From Bacteroidota bacterium (GTDB lineage: Bacteria > Bacteroidota > Ignavibacteria > Ignavibacteriales > Melioribacteraceae): a DNA stretch of 64,000 nucleotides. Numbering within the stretch: position 1 is the first letter of the stretch; each line of letters begins with the position of its first letter. The stretch covers positions 1 through 64,000 of the forward strand of contig JAHISP010000035.1 in assembly GCA_018818165.1 (NCBI GenBank). Direction: 5' to 3'. Shown one piece after another: positions 1 through 8,277 of this stretch. The position numbers and the translations under genes were made by a program. Under the pieces are notes generated by a model, which saw nothing but the letters and a program-made list of their open reading frames with translations, was not told the DNA's origin and searched no databases.

Positions 1-327
1 ATTACCAAAGCTTAAGTTAACAGCATTGCTTTGTCATCTCCTATTCCAAAAATTTTTAAAAATAATCTTTACAAATGCTTAATAGAATAAAAATCACCTT
101 CCAACTATTTTGATTAAATATTTCTAATAATTAATTTTAGTTTGTATTTAAAATTAATTGTAGATATAGCAAAAGAATACAAGGGAAATATTAAAATCCG
201 TGACAAACCCAAATTTCCTTTTATCAAAATCAATCTAGTATTATATTATCATCTATGAAGAAAAAAAAATAATGGAAAAAATTTTTTCATGTATAGCATT
301 TAAGTAATTATTTTCTGGAGACAAACA
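1..327. other. AT-rich gene-free leader of the window
   Basis: No reading frame, tRNA or clear hairpin terminator is visible here. The stretch is very AT-rich and probably carries the promoter of the gene starting at 328, but no promoter elements can be assigned with confidence. A GGAG ribosome-binding site lies just before that start codon. Confidence 0.4.
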
Positions 328-942
328 ATGTCAGAATCAAATATTCCAAATTATACCTCATTTACTACTGAATTTTTAGTGGATGTTTATTCACGAATGG
401 ATCGTGAGAAAGATTCAATTAAAACCGCTGCCATAGATAAAGAAATGAGAAGTAGATTTAATCTATCGGAAGATGAAAGTATCACTCCAGAAACAATTGA
501 TAAATTCGTTAATGCTTTTAAACATAACAACACTTCCATTAAAACTAAGTTATCCAAAAGTGAAAGCATGATTAGTGAAGGGTTTATTGCTGGATTGTCA
601 CTTGCTGGACTTTCGCTTTTTTCATGGGTTATTGGGCTAATTAAAATTGAATCGTTTGAGGGAATTATTTTTGACCCATTAGGTTTGCTAGATTTATTAT
701 TTATCTTTGCCTTAAGTTTCGGTATTTATAAGAAAAGTAGAACTTGCGCAATAACTCTTACTGTTTACTATTTTATTTCTAGACTAATAACTATAATAAC
801 TTCTTTTCCTGGTGGAATAATGGATATAATTTGGTTCGCTGTTTTTATCACCTTCTTTATTAGAGCCATTATTGGAACAATAGAATTCAATCAAGAAAAT
901 GATAAAATAAAAGAAACCAATAAATTTCTAGAATCTATTTAA
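328..942 (+). CDS. Hypothetical four-helix membrane protein
   Basis: Function not recognised. The 204-residue protein has a hydrophilic, probably cytosolic N-terminal part (residues 1-80, charged, with short helical stretches) followed by about four hydrophobic segments near residues 85-107, 117-134, 139-160 and 164-184, ending in a charged tail. There is no signal peptide and no catalytic motif I can name. The start is supported by a GGAG sequence a few bases upstream of the ATG. It stands alone, facing the convergent ABC exporter operon that ends at 1047. The plan of a soluble N-terminus plus a four-helix C-terminal bundle is common in uncharacterised Bacteroidetes proteins, but that does not give a role. 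Confidence 0.6.
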   Translation: MSESNIPNYTSFTTEFLVDVYSRMDREKDSIKTAAIDKEMRSRFNLSEDESITPETIDKFVNAFKHNNTSIKTKLSKSESMISEGFIAGLSLAGLSLFSWVIGLIKIESFEGIIFDPLGLLDLLFIFALSFGIYKKSRTCAITLTVYYFISRLITIITSFPGGIMDIIWFAVFITFFIRAIIGTIEFNQENDKIKETNKFLESI

Positions 943-1046
943 TTAAGGATAAATCAAATCAATTAGGAATTATGATTACATTAAATATTTGGTTTATAAT
1001 AAACTAACATGTAACATAAATTTTGGCTAATAAATTTTAGAATAAC

Positions 1047-2369
1047 TTAAAAAATCTTTCCTTTATTAAATCGGTTAATTGCATATAAATTAAAAATAAC
1101 CGTAACAGCGATTAGAATGAGTAGATTAAGTGTAATTGCAGATAATTCTGCTTGTCGCCACATTATTTGCTGAAATGCTTCAACTGACCAATAAGTAAGC
1201 GTAAATTTTGCGACTACTTGAAGCCAATCTGGGAAAAGAAATGTTGGGAACCAAGCACCGCCAACTGCCGACATAACTAAAATCAATAAAGTTGCTACAC
1301 CATTTGCTTGACTTAAAGAAGTGGCGTGTGATGTAATAATCATTCCAAAAGAAACGGCAGCAGAAGCGGATATAATAATTACGATTAATAGATTTGTGAA
1401 ATTTGTAAAAATATCAACATCAAAAATTGCCCATGAAAAAACGAAAAGAACCATAAGTTGAATAATTCCTGTAGACAATGAGAACAAATATTTTGATAAC
1501 AAAATTTCAGTTCGTGTAACTGGCATACAAAGTAACCTTCTTAAAGTGCCTTCTTGCTTTTCTTCAAACAACGAGGTTGCAATTCCAGTTAGCGTAAACA
1601 ATAAAAACATCATCGCCCATCCACCAACAATACGTGTAACTTGAGGATTTTTCAAGTCCTTTCCAACTAATTGTTCACTATCAAAATTTATTAAGTTTTC
1701 TATAAACGAGTTTTTGGTAGAATCGGAGGATGTTTGTTTTAACAATCCAGATGTAATCTTTGTACTTGCAAATTTTAATATTGAATCTTTAGGAATATTG
1801 AAATATGAACTTATCATATTTGCCATGTCATTTCTAAAACCATTTGCTTTTGTTTCGCCCAAAAAGTTATTTGCTTGTCGTGCCAATAATGCTGGAAATA
1901 TTTCAGGCAATTGCGAAAATATTGTTTGCTGAATTCCTCCTTGGATAATTGAGGATTCAATTTCGTTTCTTGGATCGTAATAAAATTTTATATTCATTGT
2001 GGCAGAAGTATCTAATAAAAAATCGCTTGGAAAAACAACTGCAGCAGCGTGTTTACCAGTTCTAACATATTCCATTGCTTTATCTTCAGTAAAACTTAAT
2101 ATAGAGTCTGTTCCCTCAACACGATATTTTTTTATTAGTTGAATATTGCTTGAAGAATCAAGTTTTGCTTCAATTAACTTTGCAATTTCTGAATTACTTT
2201 TATTTACAAATATTACATGCGCTTTCCCTCTGGAAGTGTTATTGCCTCCAAAAATATTTCCAAAAATAATTATTAAAACTATTGGAACTATAAAGGTTAG
2301 CATCATTGCAGTTTTGTCATTCATAAAACGTATTAAATCTTTTTTAAACATCTGGAATATATTGCTCAA
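1047..2369 (-). CDS. ABC-2 type transporter permease
   Basis: Membrane subunit of an ATP-driven exporter of the ABC-2 superfamily. One hydrophobic helix lies near residues 20-40, then a long extracytoplasmic region of about 200 residues, then five or six helices from about residue 248 to 440 that include the family-typical EEKQEGTLRRLL segment before the membrane core. The 440-residue length is normal for the YhfI/NatB-like single-chain half with a large external loop. The start overlaps the stop of the ATPase gene upstream by 4 bases (2366-2369), so the two are translationally coupled. The substrate cannot be read from sequence; drug, lipid or sodium export are all known for this family. Confidence 0.9.
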   Translation of the reverse strand: MSNIFQMFKKDLIRFMNDKTAMMLTFIVPIVLIIIFGNIFGGNNTSRGKAHVIFVNKSNSEIAKLIEAKLDSSSNIQLIKKYRVEGTDSILSFTEDKAMEYVRTGKHAAAVVFPSDFLLDTSATMNIKFYYDPRNEIESSIIQGGIQQTIFSQLPEIFPALLARQANNFLGETKANGFRNDMANMISSYFNIPKDSILKFASTKITSGLLKQTSSDSTKNSFIENLINFDSEQLVGKDLKNPQVTRIVGGWAMMFLLFTLTGIATSLFEEKQEGTLRRLLCMPVTRTEILLSKYLFSLSTGIIQLMVLFVFSWAIFDVDIFTNFTNLLIVIIISASAAVSFGMIITSHATSLSQANGVATLLILVMSAVGGAWFPTFLFPDWLQVVAKFTLTYWSVEAFQQIMWRQAELSAITLNLLILIAVTVIFNLYAINRFNKGKIF

Positions 2370-3286
2370 TCTCTTATCCTCCTGCCAGTAAGATGCAAAA
2401 ATACATCTTCTAATGAAGCACTACTTACCTCAATTAAATTTGATGACAATCCAATTTTTTCAAAATATGTGTAAAGCTGTGAATCTTTTTGGAATTCATT
2501 ATTTTGAATTATTTCATATTTGAAATCAAAAACATTAACGGCTGCAATCTCACATAACTTATCATAAAGACTTTCTGTTTCAGCAGTTTTAATTATTTTT
2601 ATAGTTTTCTTTCTATCCAGAGTATTTAGTAAATCTGTTAATGAACCAGAAGCGACTATTTGTCCGTTATCAATTATTGCCAATTTGTTGCAAAGTCTTT
2701 CGGCTTCTTCCATGTAGTGAGTTGTGTAAATAATTGTTATTCCCTGCTTATTTAATTGCTGCAACATTTCAAATATCGCGTTTCTTGATTGAGGATCAAC
2801 GCCAACAGTTGGTTCATCACAAAGCAAAACTTCTGGACTTTGCAATATTGAAACCGCAAGGTTTAACCGTCGTTTCATTCCACCCGAAAATTCTTTTACT
2901 GCACTATTTTTTCTGTCTAAAAGTTGAACAAGTTCCAAAGCTTTATCAATGTTTATACTTAATTCCTTTTTGGATAGTTTGAAAAGAGAGCCAAATATTT
3001 TAAGATTTTGGTAAGCAGTTAATTCCTGATAAAGTGCAATCTCTTGCGGAACGTAGCCAATTTTCCTTTTAATTTGCTTATCACCAAATTTCACTAATTC
3101 ATCATTGTATGTAATTGTTCCACTATCTGCTTTTAGAAAACCAATTAAATGGTTCATTAATGTTGTTTTTCCGGCACCATTTGGACCGAGAAGTCCAAAA
3201 AATTCTCCCGAATTAATTTCAAGCGAAATATTATTCAACGCAGTAATTTTGCCAAAATTTTTTGTTAAGTTCTCTATTTTTAACAT
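2366..3286 (-). CDS. ABC transporter ATP-binding protein
   Basis: Cytoplasmic ATPase that energises the ABC-2 permease encoded immediately downstream. Visible motifs are Walker [10 protein letters not shown] (residues 34-42), the signature [12 protein letters not shown], Walker B VLLCDEPT followed by GVDPQSR, and the switch histidine in YTTHYMEE. After the roughly 220-residue ATPase core there is a C-terminal extension of about 80 residues, as in DrrA/CcmA/NatA-like exporters. The 306-residue length fits that group. The gene is transcribed divergently from recQ, so the promoter of this exporter operon lies in 3287-3378. Substrate unknown. Confidence 0.93.
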   Translation of the reverse strand: MLKIENLTKNFGKITALNNISLEINSGEFFGLLGPNGAGKTTLMNHLIGFLKADSGTITYNDELVKFGDKQIKRKIGYVPQEIALYQELTAYQNLKIFGSLFKLSKKELSINIDKALELVQLLDRKNSAVKEFSGGMKRRLNLAVSILQSPEVLLCDEPTVGVDPQSRNAIFEMLQQLNKQGITIIYTTHYMEEAERLCNKLAIIDNGQIVASGSLTDLLNTLDRKKTIKIIKTAETESLYDKLCEIAAVNVFDFKYEIIQNNEFQKDSQLYTYFEKIGLSSNLIEVSSASLEDVFLHLTGRRIRD

Positions 3287-3378
3287 ATCTTCCTATTTGG
3301 TTTTATGTGCGATGCAAAATAAAACAATGTTGTATATTTACCAAGTTGATAAAATTGTTTTCAAATTTAACATTACTT

Positions 3379-5982
3379 ATGCAAAAGACGTTACAAAATA
3401 TATTTGGTTTCATGGAATTTCGCCCTGGACAGGAAGAAATTATTCAATCAATAATAGATGGAAATAATGTTCTTGCTTTACTTCCAACTGGCGGTGGAAA
3501 GTCACTTTGCTACCAAATTCCAGCATTACTTGGTGAAACATTTTCAATTGTAATATCGCCACTTATCGCATTGATGAAAGATCAAGTTGATAATTTGAAC
3601 AAATATGAAATAATTGCCGCTTATATTAATAGCACAATGCAATTTTACGAGATAGAAAAAGTTTTAAGCGAAATAAAATCCAATAAAATTAAACTCCTTT
3701 ATGTATCGCCCGAAAGGCTGGAAAACCGAGCTTTTGCGGAACAAATTAAGTTGTTAAATCCAAAATACATTTTTGTGGATGAGGCACATTGCATTAGCGA
3801 ATGGGGACATAATTTTAGACCAAGTTACCGCAAAATTACCGAATTTACTGAAAGCATTGGAAATAGTAACATTTCAGCTTTTACTGCAACAGCAATTCCA
3901 GAAGTTAGACGCGATATAATTGAGCATTTTAATTTTAATAATCCACGAGTTTTTATTAAAGGATTTGAGCGTGATAATTTAAAACTAAATGTGTTACGCA
4001 CCAATCAGAAAAAAGAGAAAGTGCTTGAACTTGTATCAAAAAACCGCTTGCCTGCAGTAATTTATACTTCTACTCGAAAATCAGCTGAAGAACTTTCAGA
4101 ATACTTGAACTTTAATAATCAAAATGCGGCATTTTATCACGCGGGATTGCAGCCAGAGCAACGGCGAATAATCCAAGATGATTTTATGAGCGATCGAGTA
4201 AAAATTATCTGCGCAACCAATGCTTTTGGAATGGGTGTTGATAAATCGGATATTCGTTTGTTAATCCATTACAATATTCCCGCTTCTATCGAAAATTATT
4301 ATCAAGAAATTGGACGAGCTGGGCGCGATGGAAAAACCGCAAAAATCTTTTTGCTTTACGAGGATAGGGATTATCACATTCAAGATTATTTTATAAATAA
4401 TAGTTACCCAACTTTGGATGAAATTAAAACTGTTTACAATTCCATTTTAAATGCCGCAAAAATTGCTGTTGGAAGTGAGTTTAATAATCGCATTTTCATA
4501 GATAATCAAATTATTCAACTACTTGCAAACAACAAGATAAATCAAACAAAATTAAACTCGGCACTTAAAGTATTGGATAACAATAAGTTAATCGATTTTT
4601 CATCCGATAAAATAAATTTTTCGTTTATTAAAATTCTGTTTGAAAGCGAGCAGCTTAAAACGTTTTTACAAAAGTTTGCACAGGATTTGAACAGGGAAAT
4701 TCTTCTGTTTTTATTAAGGGAGTTTAGCAATTCAATTTTTACCGATAAAAAAAAGATTGATATAAATTATCTGGCAAATAAACTTTCTGCTCCAATAAAT
4801 GAGATTATTGAATCGCTCACTAAATTATCTAATTCTGGAATAATTGAATTTACAATTCCATCAAATAAGCCTTCAATTAAGTTAATTGGCGGTAGAATTT
4901 CACCCAATAATCTAAGAATTAATGTTGAACATCATTTTGCACTAAGAGATAATGCCAAATTAAAATTGGATTTAATGCGCAGTTTTGCTTTTACAAATGA
5001 TTGTCGTTTTAAACTAATATTAAATTATTTTGGGGAGGAAGTTACAAATTACAAATGTGGTAAATGTGACAATTGTCTCTCGGAAGGTTACCAAAACAAG
5101 CCCCAACTTGAGTATCTTGAAGAAATAGTAATTGATACAATTCATAAAGCAACTGGACGAATTAGGCAAAACGATTTAATTAAAATTCTTACAGGCAATG
5201 ATAAACACGGCAATCTTAGAAATAATCCAAATTTTGGAGTTTGTAAACATTTTAAAAAAGATGAACTTTTGGATATAATTGATTCGCTAGTATCAAAAAA
5301 TTTAATCAAAAAGTTCGATTCTCAAATAGCTATTACTGATTTAGGTAAAGATATTTTTGCTCTTCCAGAAGAAATTATTGAGGATAATAATACTACTTCT
5401 GAAAGCACTTACAATTTGCAATTAGTTCTATTAAATAAATTAAAGGAATTGCGTAAAAGGATAGCAAAAAAGTTTTCACAACCTGAGCAAATAATTTGCA
5501 ACGATAATTTATTGAGAGAAATTGCAAAAGATTTGCCAACTTCACCAAGTCAATTACTTGTAATTAATGGATTTACACAATGGATGTTCAACAAAATTGG
5601 CGAAGATATTCTGGAAACCATTTTAGATTTTAAAATTGAGAATAGAAAATTGTTAGAAAAAGTTAGTGAATCAAAAGTAGAAACTGAAATTAAACTACCT
5701 GAAAATCTTGAAAAAACATATAAATTGCTTCAAGATAAATATTCATTGGAAGATATTGCTTCATTAAGCAAATTGCCCGAAGCGGTTATTTCCATGCAGA
5801 TAGAATCGCTATTTGATTATTTTCCTAAAGTAGAAATTAGCTCAATTATGAAAAAACACGAAATTGAATTGATAGAAAAAGAGATTAAAAAAGGCATTGA
5901 AGACATTAAAGAATTAAAACAACTTCTCCCCTCTTTTATTTCTTATGGTAAAATTAGAATTGTATTAGCGAAAAACAAATAA
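3379..5982 (+). CDS. recQ: ATP-dependent DNA helicase RecQ
   Basis: 3'-5' DNA helicase for recombination and repair. The N-terminal helicase core shows LLPTGGGKSLCYQ (Walker A), DEAHCISEWGHNFR (motif II and the aromatic-rich loop) and FGMGVDKSDIR with a QEIGRAGRDG motif VI. Next comes the RQC region with its zinc-binding cysteines (CRF...YKCGKCDNC), a winged helix and an HRDC-like domain (NLLREIAKDLPTSPSQL). The tail of about 130 residues is longer than in the 610-residue E. coli protein; the whole is 867 residues. The frame is open further upstream to 3262, but that would overlap the divergent ATPase gene and adds unrelated residues, so I chose the ATG at 3379, which starts directly at the conserved core (MQKTLQNIFGFMEFRPGQ). 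Confidence 0.93.
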   Translation: MQKTLQNIFGFMEFRPGQEEIIQSIIDGNNVLALLPTGGGKSLCYQIPALLGETFSIVISPLIALMKDQVDNLNKYEIIAAYINSTMQFYEIEKVLSEIKSNKIKLLYVSPERLENRAFAEQIKLLNPKYIFVDEAHCISEWGHNFRPSYRKITEFTESIGNSNISAFTATAIPEVRRDIIEHFNFNNPRVFIKGFERDNLKLNVLRTNQKKEKVLELVSKNRLPAVIYTSTRKSAEELSEYLNFNNQNAAFYHAGLQPEQRRIIQDDFMSDRVKIICATNAFGMGVDKSDIRLLIHYNIPASIENYYQEIGRAGRDGKTAKIFLLYEDRDYHIQDYFINNSYPTLDEIKTVYNSILNAAKIAVGSEFNNRIFIDNQIIQLLANNKINQTKLNSALKVLDNNKLIDFSSDKINFSFIKILFESEQLKTFLQKFAQDLNREILLFLLREFSNSIFTDKKKIDINYLANKLSAPINEIIESLTKLSNSGIIEFTIPSNKPSIKLIGGRISPNNLRINVEHHFALRDNAKLKLDLMRSFAFTNDCRFKLILNYFGEEVTNYKCGKCDNCLSEGYQNKPQLEYLEEIVIDTIHKATGRIRQNDLIKILTGNDKHGNLRNNPNFGVCKHFKKDELLDIIDSLVSKNLIKKFDSQIAITDLGKDIFALPEEIIEDNNTTSESTYNLQLVLLNKLKELRKRIAKKFSQPEQIICNDNLLREIAKDLPTSPSQLLVINGFTQWMFNKIGEDILETILDFKIENRKLLEKVSESKVETEIKLPENLEKTYKLLQDKYSLEDIASLSKLPEAVISMQIESLFDYFPKVEISSIMKKHEIELIEKEIKKGIEDIKELKQLLPSFISYGKIRIVLAKNK

Positions 5983-5990
5983 ATTTTATA

Positions 5991-6106
5991 AATTTTTGTA
6001 GCGCAGATTAGCAATCTGTGTTTTTTCAAGTATGCCACAAATTAACATTCTGTGTTTCTAAAAGGTTGTCACAGATTACTAATCTGTGCTACGTTAATTT
6101 GTGTAA
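5991..6106. repeat. Hairpin repeat element, copy 1
   Basis: A 116-bp element with a near-identical second copy at 6559-6675. It contains a perfect palindrome CACAGATTA-C-TAATCTGTG (6070-6088). The outer segment GTAGCGCAGATTAG starting at 5998 pairs with CTAATCTGTGCTAC ending at 6092, so the whole can fold as a long arm around a short loop. It begins 8 bases after the recQ stop codon. The structure resembles REP/MITE-type intergenic elements; no transposase is associated here. Confidence 0.75.
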
Positions 6107-6245
6107 ATATTATTTTCTTCATGTTTTCAGTATTGGGACACCTCAACTTTTTAAGAACATTGTTGTAATTTAGCCGATTTCTATCACAGTTTTACAAGTT
6201 TGTTAGTATCAGCTTTTCGATTCGGCGAATCACACTACATTGTAG

Positions 6246-6264
6246 CTCGAATCGCTGATTCGAG
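6246..6264. repeat. Short perfect palindrome in intergenic DNA
   Basis: CTCGAATC (6246-6253), GCT spacer, GATTCGAG (6257-6264). A related palindrome with the same GATTCG core lies about 25 bases upstream, so the pair resembles a two-hairpin REP unit. It could also act as a terminator or processing site, but there is no T-run next to it. Confidence 0.5.
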
Positions 6265-6511
6265 AGCTTTGCCATCTAAAAGTTTGCTATTTACACTTAA
6301 AAAATTAATATAACGAATCTATCCTGTCTTTTTTATCAAAAAACTAATTGTCTTGGTTTCTTTATTTGCACATATTATTTTGAGATAATCTGTACTGAAA
6401 TACTTTCAATAATATTTTTCCTTTTTTAATAAACTTAAAAATTAACTCGGGACACCCATTTTTTGAAAATTCTTTTCAAATTAAACTGCTTTTAAGCTTT
6501 TTTTGAAGGGT

Positions 6512-6556
6512 GCGGAAAACAGGAGAATTATGTTAGCAAAGAATAAAGCAAATTAA
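6512..6556 (+). pseudogene. Relic of the recQ 3' end
   Basis: Translated in one frame, this stretch reads RRIMLAKNKAN followed by a stop. The true RecQ C-terminus at 5950-5982 reads RIVLAKNK followed by a stop. Both are followed within a few bases by the same hairpin repeat (5991 and 6559). The simplest reading is a partial tandem duplication of the recQ tail plus the repeat, later decayed. The alignment is short, so this is an inference by eye. Confidence 0.55.
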
Positions 6557-6558
6557 TA

Positions 6559-6675
6559 AATTTTTGTAGCACAGATTAGCAATCTGTGTTTTTTCAAGTC
6601 AGCCTCAAATCAACATTCTGTGTTTCCAAAAGGTTGTCACAGATTACTAATCTGTGCTACGTTGATTTGTGTAAA
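6559..6675. repeat. Hairpin repeat element, copy 2
   Basis: Second copy of the element at 5991-6106, differing at only a few positions (for example GTAGCACAG versus GTAGCGCAG). It keeps the palindrome CACAGATTA-C-TAATCTGTG and the long outer pairing. It ends 3 bases from the stop codon of the minus-strand lipoprotein gene, so it may also serve as that gene's transcription end. Confidence 0.75.
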
Positions 6676-6678
6676 ACT

Positions 6679-6987
6679 TTATTTTCTTTTTTCTTGTGAT
6701 TTAAGAGTATCTAGGTAATTTTCAGCGAGGAGAAAAAACTCATCCCAAGTAGCTTCATCAAATTTATAATTTTCAAGTTCATTAAGATATATTTTTTCAT
6801 CTAAATTATAATCTTTATAGATTTTATTAATCACAATTTTCATCGAATCTGCATTCGATTTAAACTCCTCTTCAGCAACAAGAACATTTACATAAACATG
6901 CACCATATCATCCATTGATGGAGAGCCATTAAAGTTACAACTAAAAAGTAATATTAATAAAACTAAGGAATATTTTTTCATTTTCAA
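6679..6987 (-). CDS. Small predicted lipoprotein (DUF4296-like)
   Basis: A 102-residue exported lipoprotein. The N-terminus MKMKKYSLVLLILLFSC is a lipoprotein signal peptide with a lipobox ending at the cysteine near residue 17. The mature part is acidic and helical, with a MDDMVHVYVNVLVAEE segment early and a short repeat-like helix at the end. This layout resembles the small Bacteroidetes lipoproteins of DUF4296, where an early MxDMHLAEA-like helix is typical; that assignment is tentative and no function is known. It lies downstream of the rhomboid gene on the same strand, separated by a hairpin at 7001-7034. Its 3' end abuts the second hairpin repeat. Confidence 0.65.
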   Translation of the reverse strand: MKMKKYSLVLLILLFSCNFNGSPSMDDMVHVYVNVLVAEEEFKSNADSMKIVINKIYKDYNLDEKIYLNELENYKFDEATWDEFFLLAENYLDTLKSQEKRK

Positions 6988-7000
6988 CTTTACGCATTTT

Positions 7001-7034
7001 AAACCTACAAGGTTTTAAAAACCTTTGAGGTTTT
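7001..7034. repeat. AAACCT/AGGTTT hairpin repeat (imperfect)
   Basis: AAACCTACAAGGTTTT at 7001-7016 pairs with AAAACCTTTGAGGTTT at 7018-7033, leaving a nearly loop-less hairpin with few mismatches. The same core occurs as a perfect hairpin at 19493-19525. It lies between the rhomboid gene and the lipoprotein gene and may act as a terminator or processing hairpin. Confidence 0.6.
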
Positions 7035-7051
7035 ACTTCCTAAATAAAGGA

Positions 7052-8008
7052 CTAATTCTTTTTACTTGCTTCAAATAAAATTCTTTTTTCTTCATCAGTT
7101 AAATTCTGGTATCCTGATTCACTAATTTTATCAAGAATTTTATCAATTTCCTGTGGAGTTGGATATGGAGTTTTTTTCTTATCGCCATTTATTTCATAAA
7201 ATTCAGCATCTTCAATCTTTTTCTTTCCAAAATGAACTCCACCAGTTGGTTTTCTAAATCCACTACTACTACCACCAGAAGAAAAATTTTTCAAATTTGG
7301 AGTAGAATTTTTAATTTTATTAAATAATCCATCAATATTAAAATTATTTTTCTTATCAAGCATAATAAATATGAAAGCAGTTAATGCTCCACCAATATGT
7401 GCTAAATGTGCAACAAAACTCATATCACCAACAGCCATAAATTCTATCAATATTAAAAATGCTATCAGATATTTTGCTTTTACTGGGAAAAGGAAATAAA
7501 CATAAATTTGTCGTTCTGGGAAAAAGAGGGCAAAAGCAATCATAACACCAAAAACAGCACCAGAAGCACCAATAGTAAATGCTAATTGATTTGATAACAT
7601 AGGTCCTAATACAACTTGAACAAGTGCTGCACCAATTCCAGAGAGAAGATAGAAAATTAAGAATTTTTTAGAACCCATAATATTTTCAATCTCATTACCA
7701 AACATCCAAAGCATGAACATGTTAAAAAATATGTGCGAAAATCCACCGTGCATGAACTGATAAGAAATAACTTGCCAAATTTGAAAATTAAAAGGTTGCC
7801 CAGTTGGGTCAAGTCCAGTAAGAGGATTTAATGCAAAATATCTATTTAAAATATACCAGCCAGGATATCCACCAAACTGTATATTCTCAAACAGAGATTG
7901 AATTAAAAAAACAATCACATTGATTATTAATAATTGCTTAATAATTGGAGGCAATAAACTAAATCCTCCAAAACCTGATGATCTATAATTTTGTGATCCG
8001 TAACTCAT
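7052..8008 (-). CDS. Rhomboid family intramembrane serine protease
   Basis: Inner-membrane serine protease that cleaves helices inside the bilayer. The core has about six membrane segments. The conserved pieces are HGGFSHIFFNMFMLW (oxyanion-side His/Asn), GASGAVFGVM with the catalytic serine near residue 145, and HLAHIGGALTAF with the catalytic histidine near residue 203. The first 25 residues are polar and glycine/serine-rich. A cytosolic C-terminal tail of about 100 residues contains a GSSSG stretch and a helical end (EEKRILFEASKK). The 318-residue length is that of a basic rhomboid plus this tail. Substrates in this organism are unknown. Confidence 0.92.
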   Translation of the reverse strand: MSYGSQNYRSSGFGGFSLLPPIIKQLLIINVIVFLIQSLFENIQFGGYPGWYILNRYFALNPLTGLDPTGQPFNFQIWQVISYQFMHGGFSHIFFNMFMLWMFGNEIENIMGSKKFLIFYLLSGIGAALVQVVLGPMLSNQLAFTIGASGAVFGVMIAFALFFPERQIYVYFLFPVKAKYLIAFLILIEFMAVGDMSFVAHLAHIGGALTAFIFIMLDKKNNFNIDGLFNKIKNSTPNLKNFSSGGSSSGFRKPTGGVHFGKKKIEDAEFYEINGDKKKTPYPTPQEIDKILDKISESGYQNLTDEEKRILFEASKKN

Positions 8009-8084
8009 TTTAATCCTTTATATATAAATACAACCTAAAATTACTCTTTTATAATCAAAATTTAAAGAGGGTAAATTTTTCTAA

Positions 8085-8145
8085 TTAATAACCTTGCTCA
8101 ACTGTTTAGTTACTATATTCAACATGTTTTAAAACCCAACTTTTA
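8085..8145 (-). pseudogene. Relic of the prfC 3' end
   Basis: On the minus strand this stretch closely matches the last ~60 bases of prfC at 8278-8338. The final part, including CAGTTGAGCAAGGTTATTAA, is identical, and the upstream part keeps most positions but with one length change and an early in-frame stop. It lies about 190 bases downstream of the true prfC end, so it looks like a small tandem duplication that has decayed. Confidence 0.7.
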
Positions 8146-8220
8146 ATCAAATATAGAAAATATAATTCTTATTAAAATGGATTTTCTCTATAACCTTTCC
8201 TACTTCAAAAGTTGGGTTTT
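8131..8220. repeat. 14-bp perfect inverted repeat downstream of prfC
   Basis: AAAACCCAACTTTT (8131-8144) and AAAAGTTGGGTTTT (8207-8220) are exact reverse complements around a 62-base AT-rich loop. The left arm is part of the prfC relic, so the right arm may be a further inverted fragment of the same tail. The structure could form a hairpin in the 3' region of the prfC transcript. Confidence 0.6.
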
Positions 8221-8277
8221 GATAATTCCTCAAAATTTAATGTTTGCAATAATGTTATTTATTAACTATTTATTAAT

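Larger units (their letters stand above)
6107..6558. other. Gene-free interval with palindromes and relic sequence
   Basis: No intact gene. It contains two palindromic blocks: one around 6217-6231 (GATTCGGCGAATC) and CTCGAATC-GCT-GATTCGAG at 6246-6264. The octamer GGGACACC occurs twice (near 6135 and 6453). The right end holds a relic of the recQ 3' terminus (6512-6556). The interval looks like decayed repeat or mobile DNA between two copies of the hairpin repeat. Confidence 0.45.

Noticed and set aside
3262-3378. Upstream extension of recQ
   Set aside because: The frame is open, but the added residues are hydrophobic and cysteine-rich, unlike RecQ, and would overlap the divergent ABC ATPase gene.
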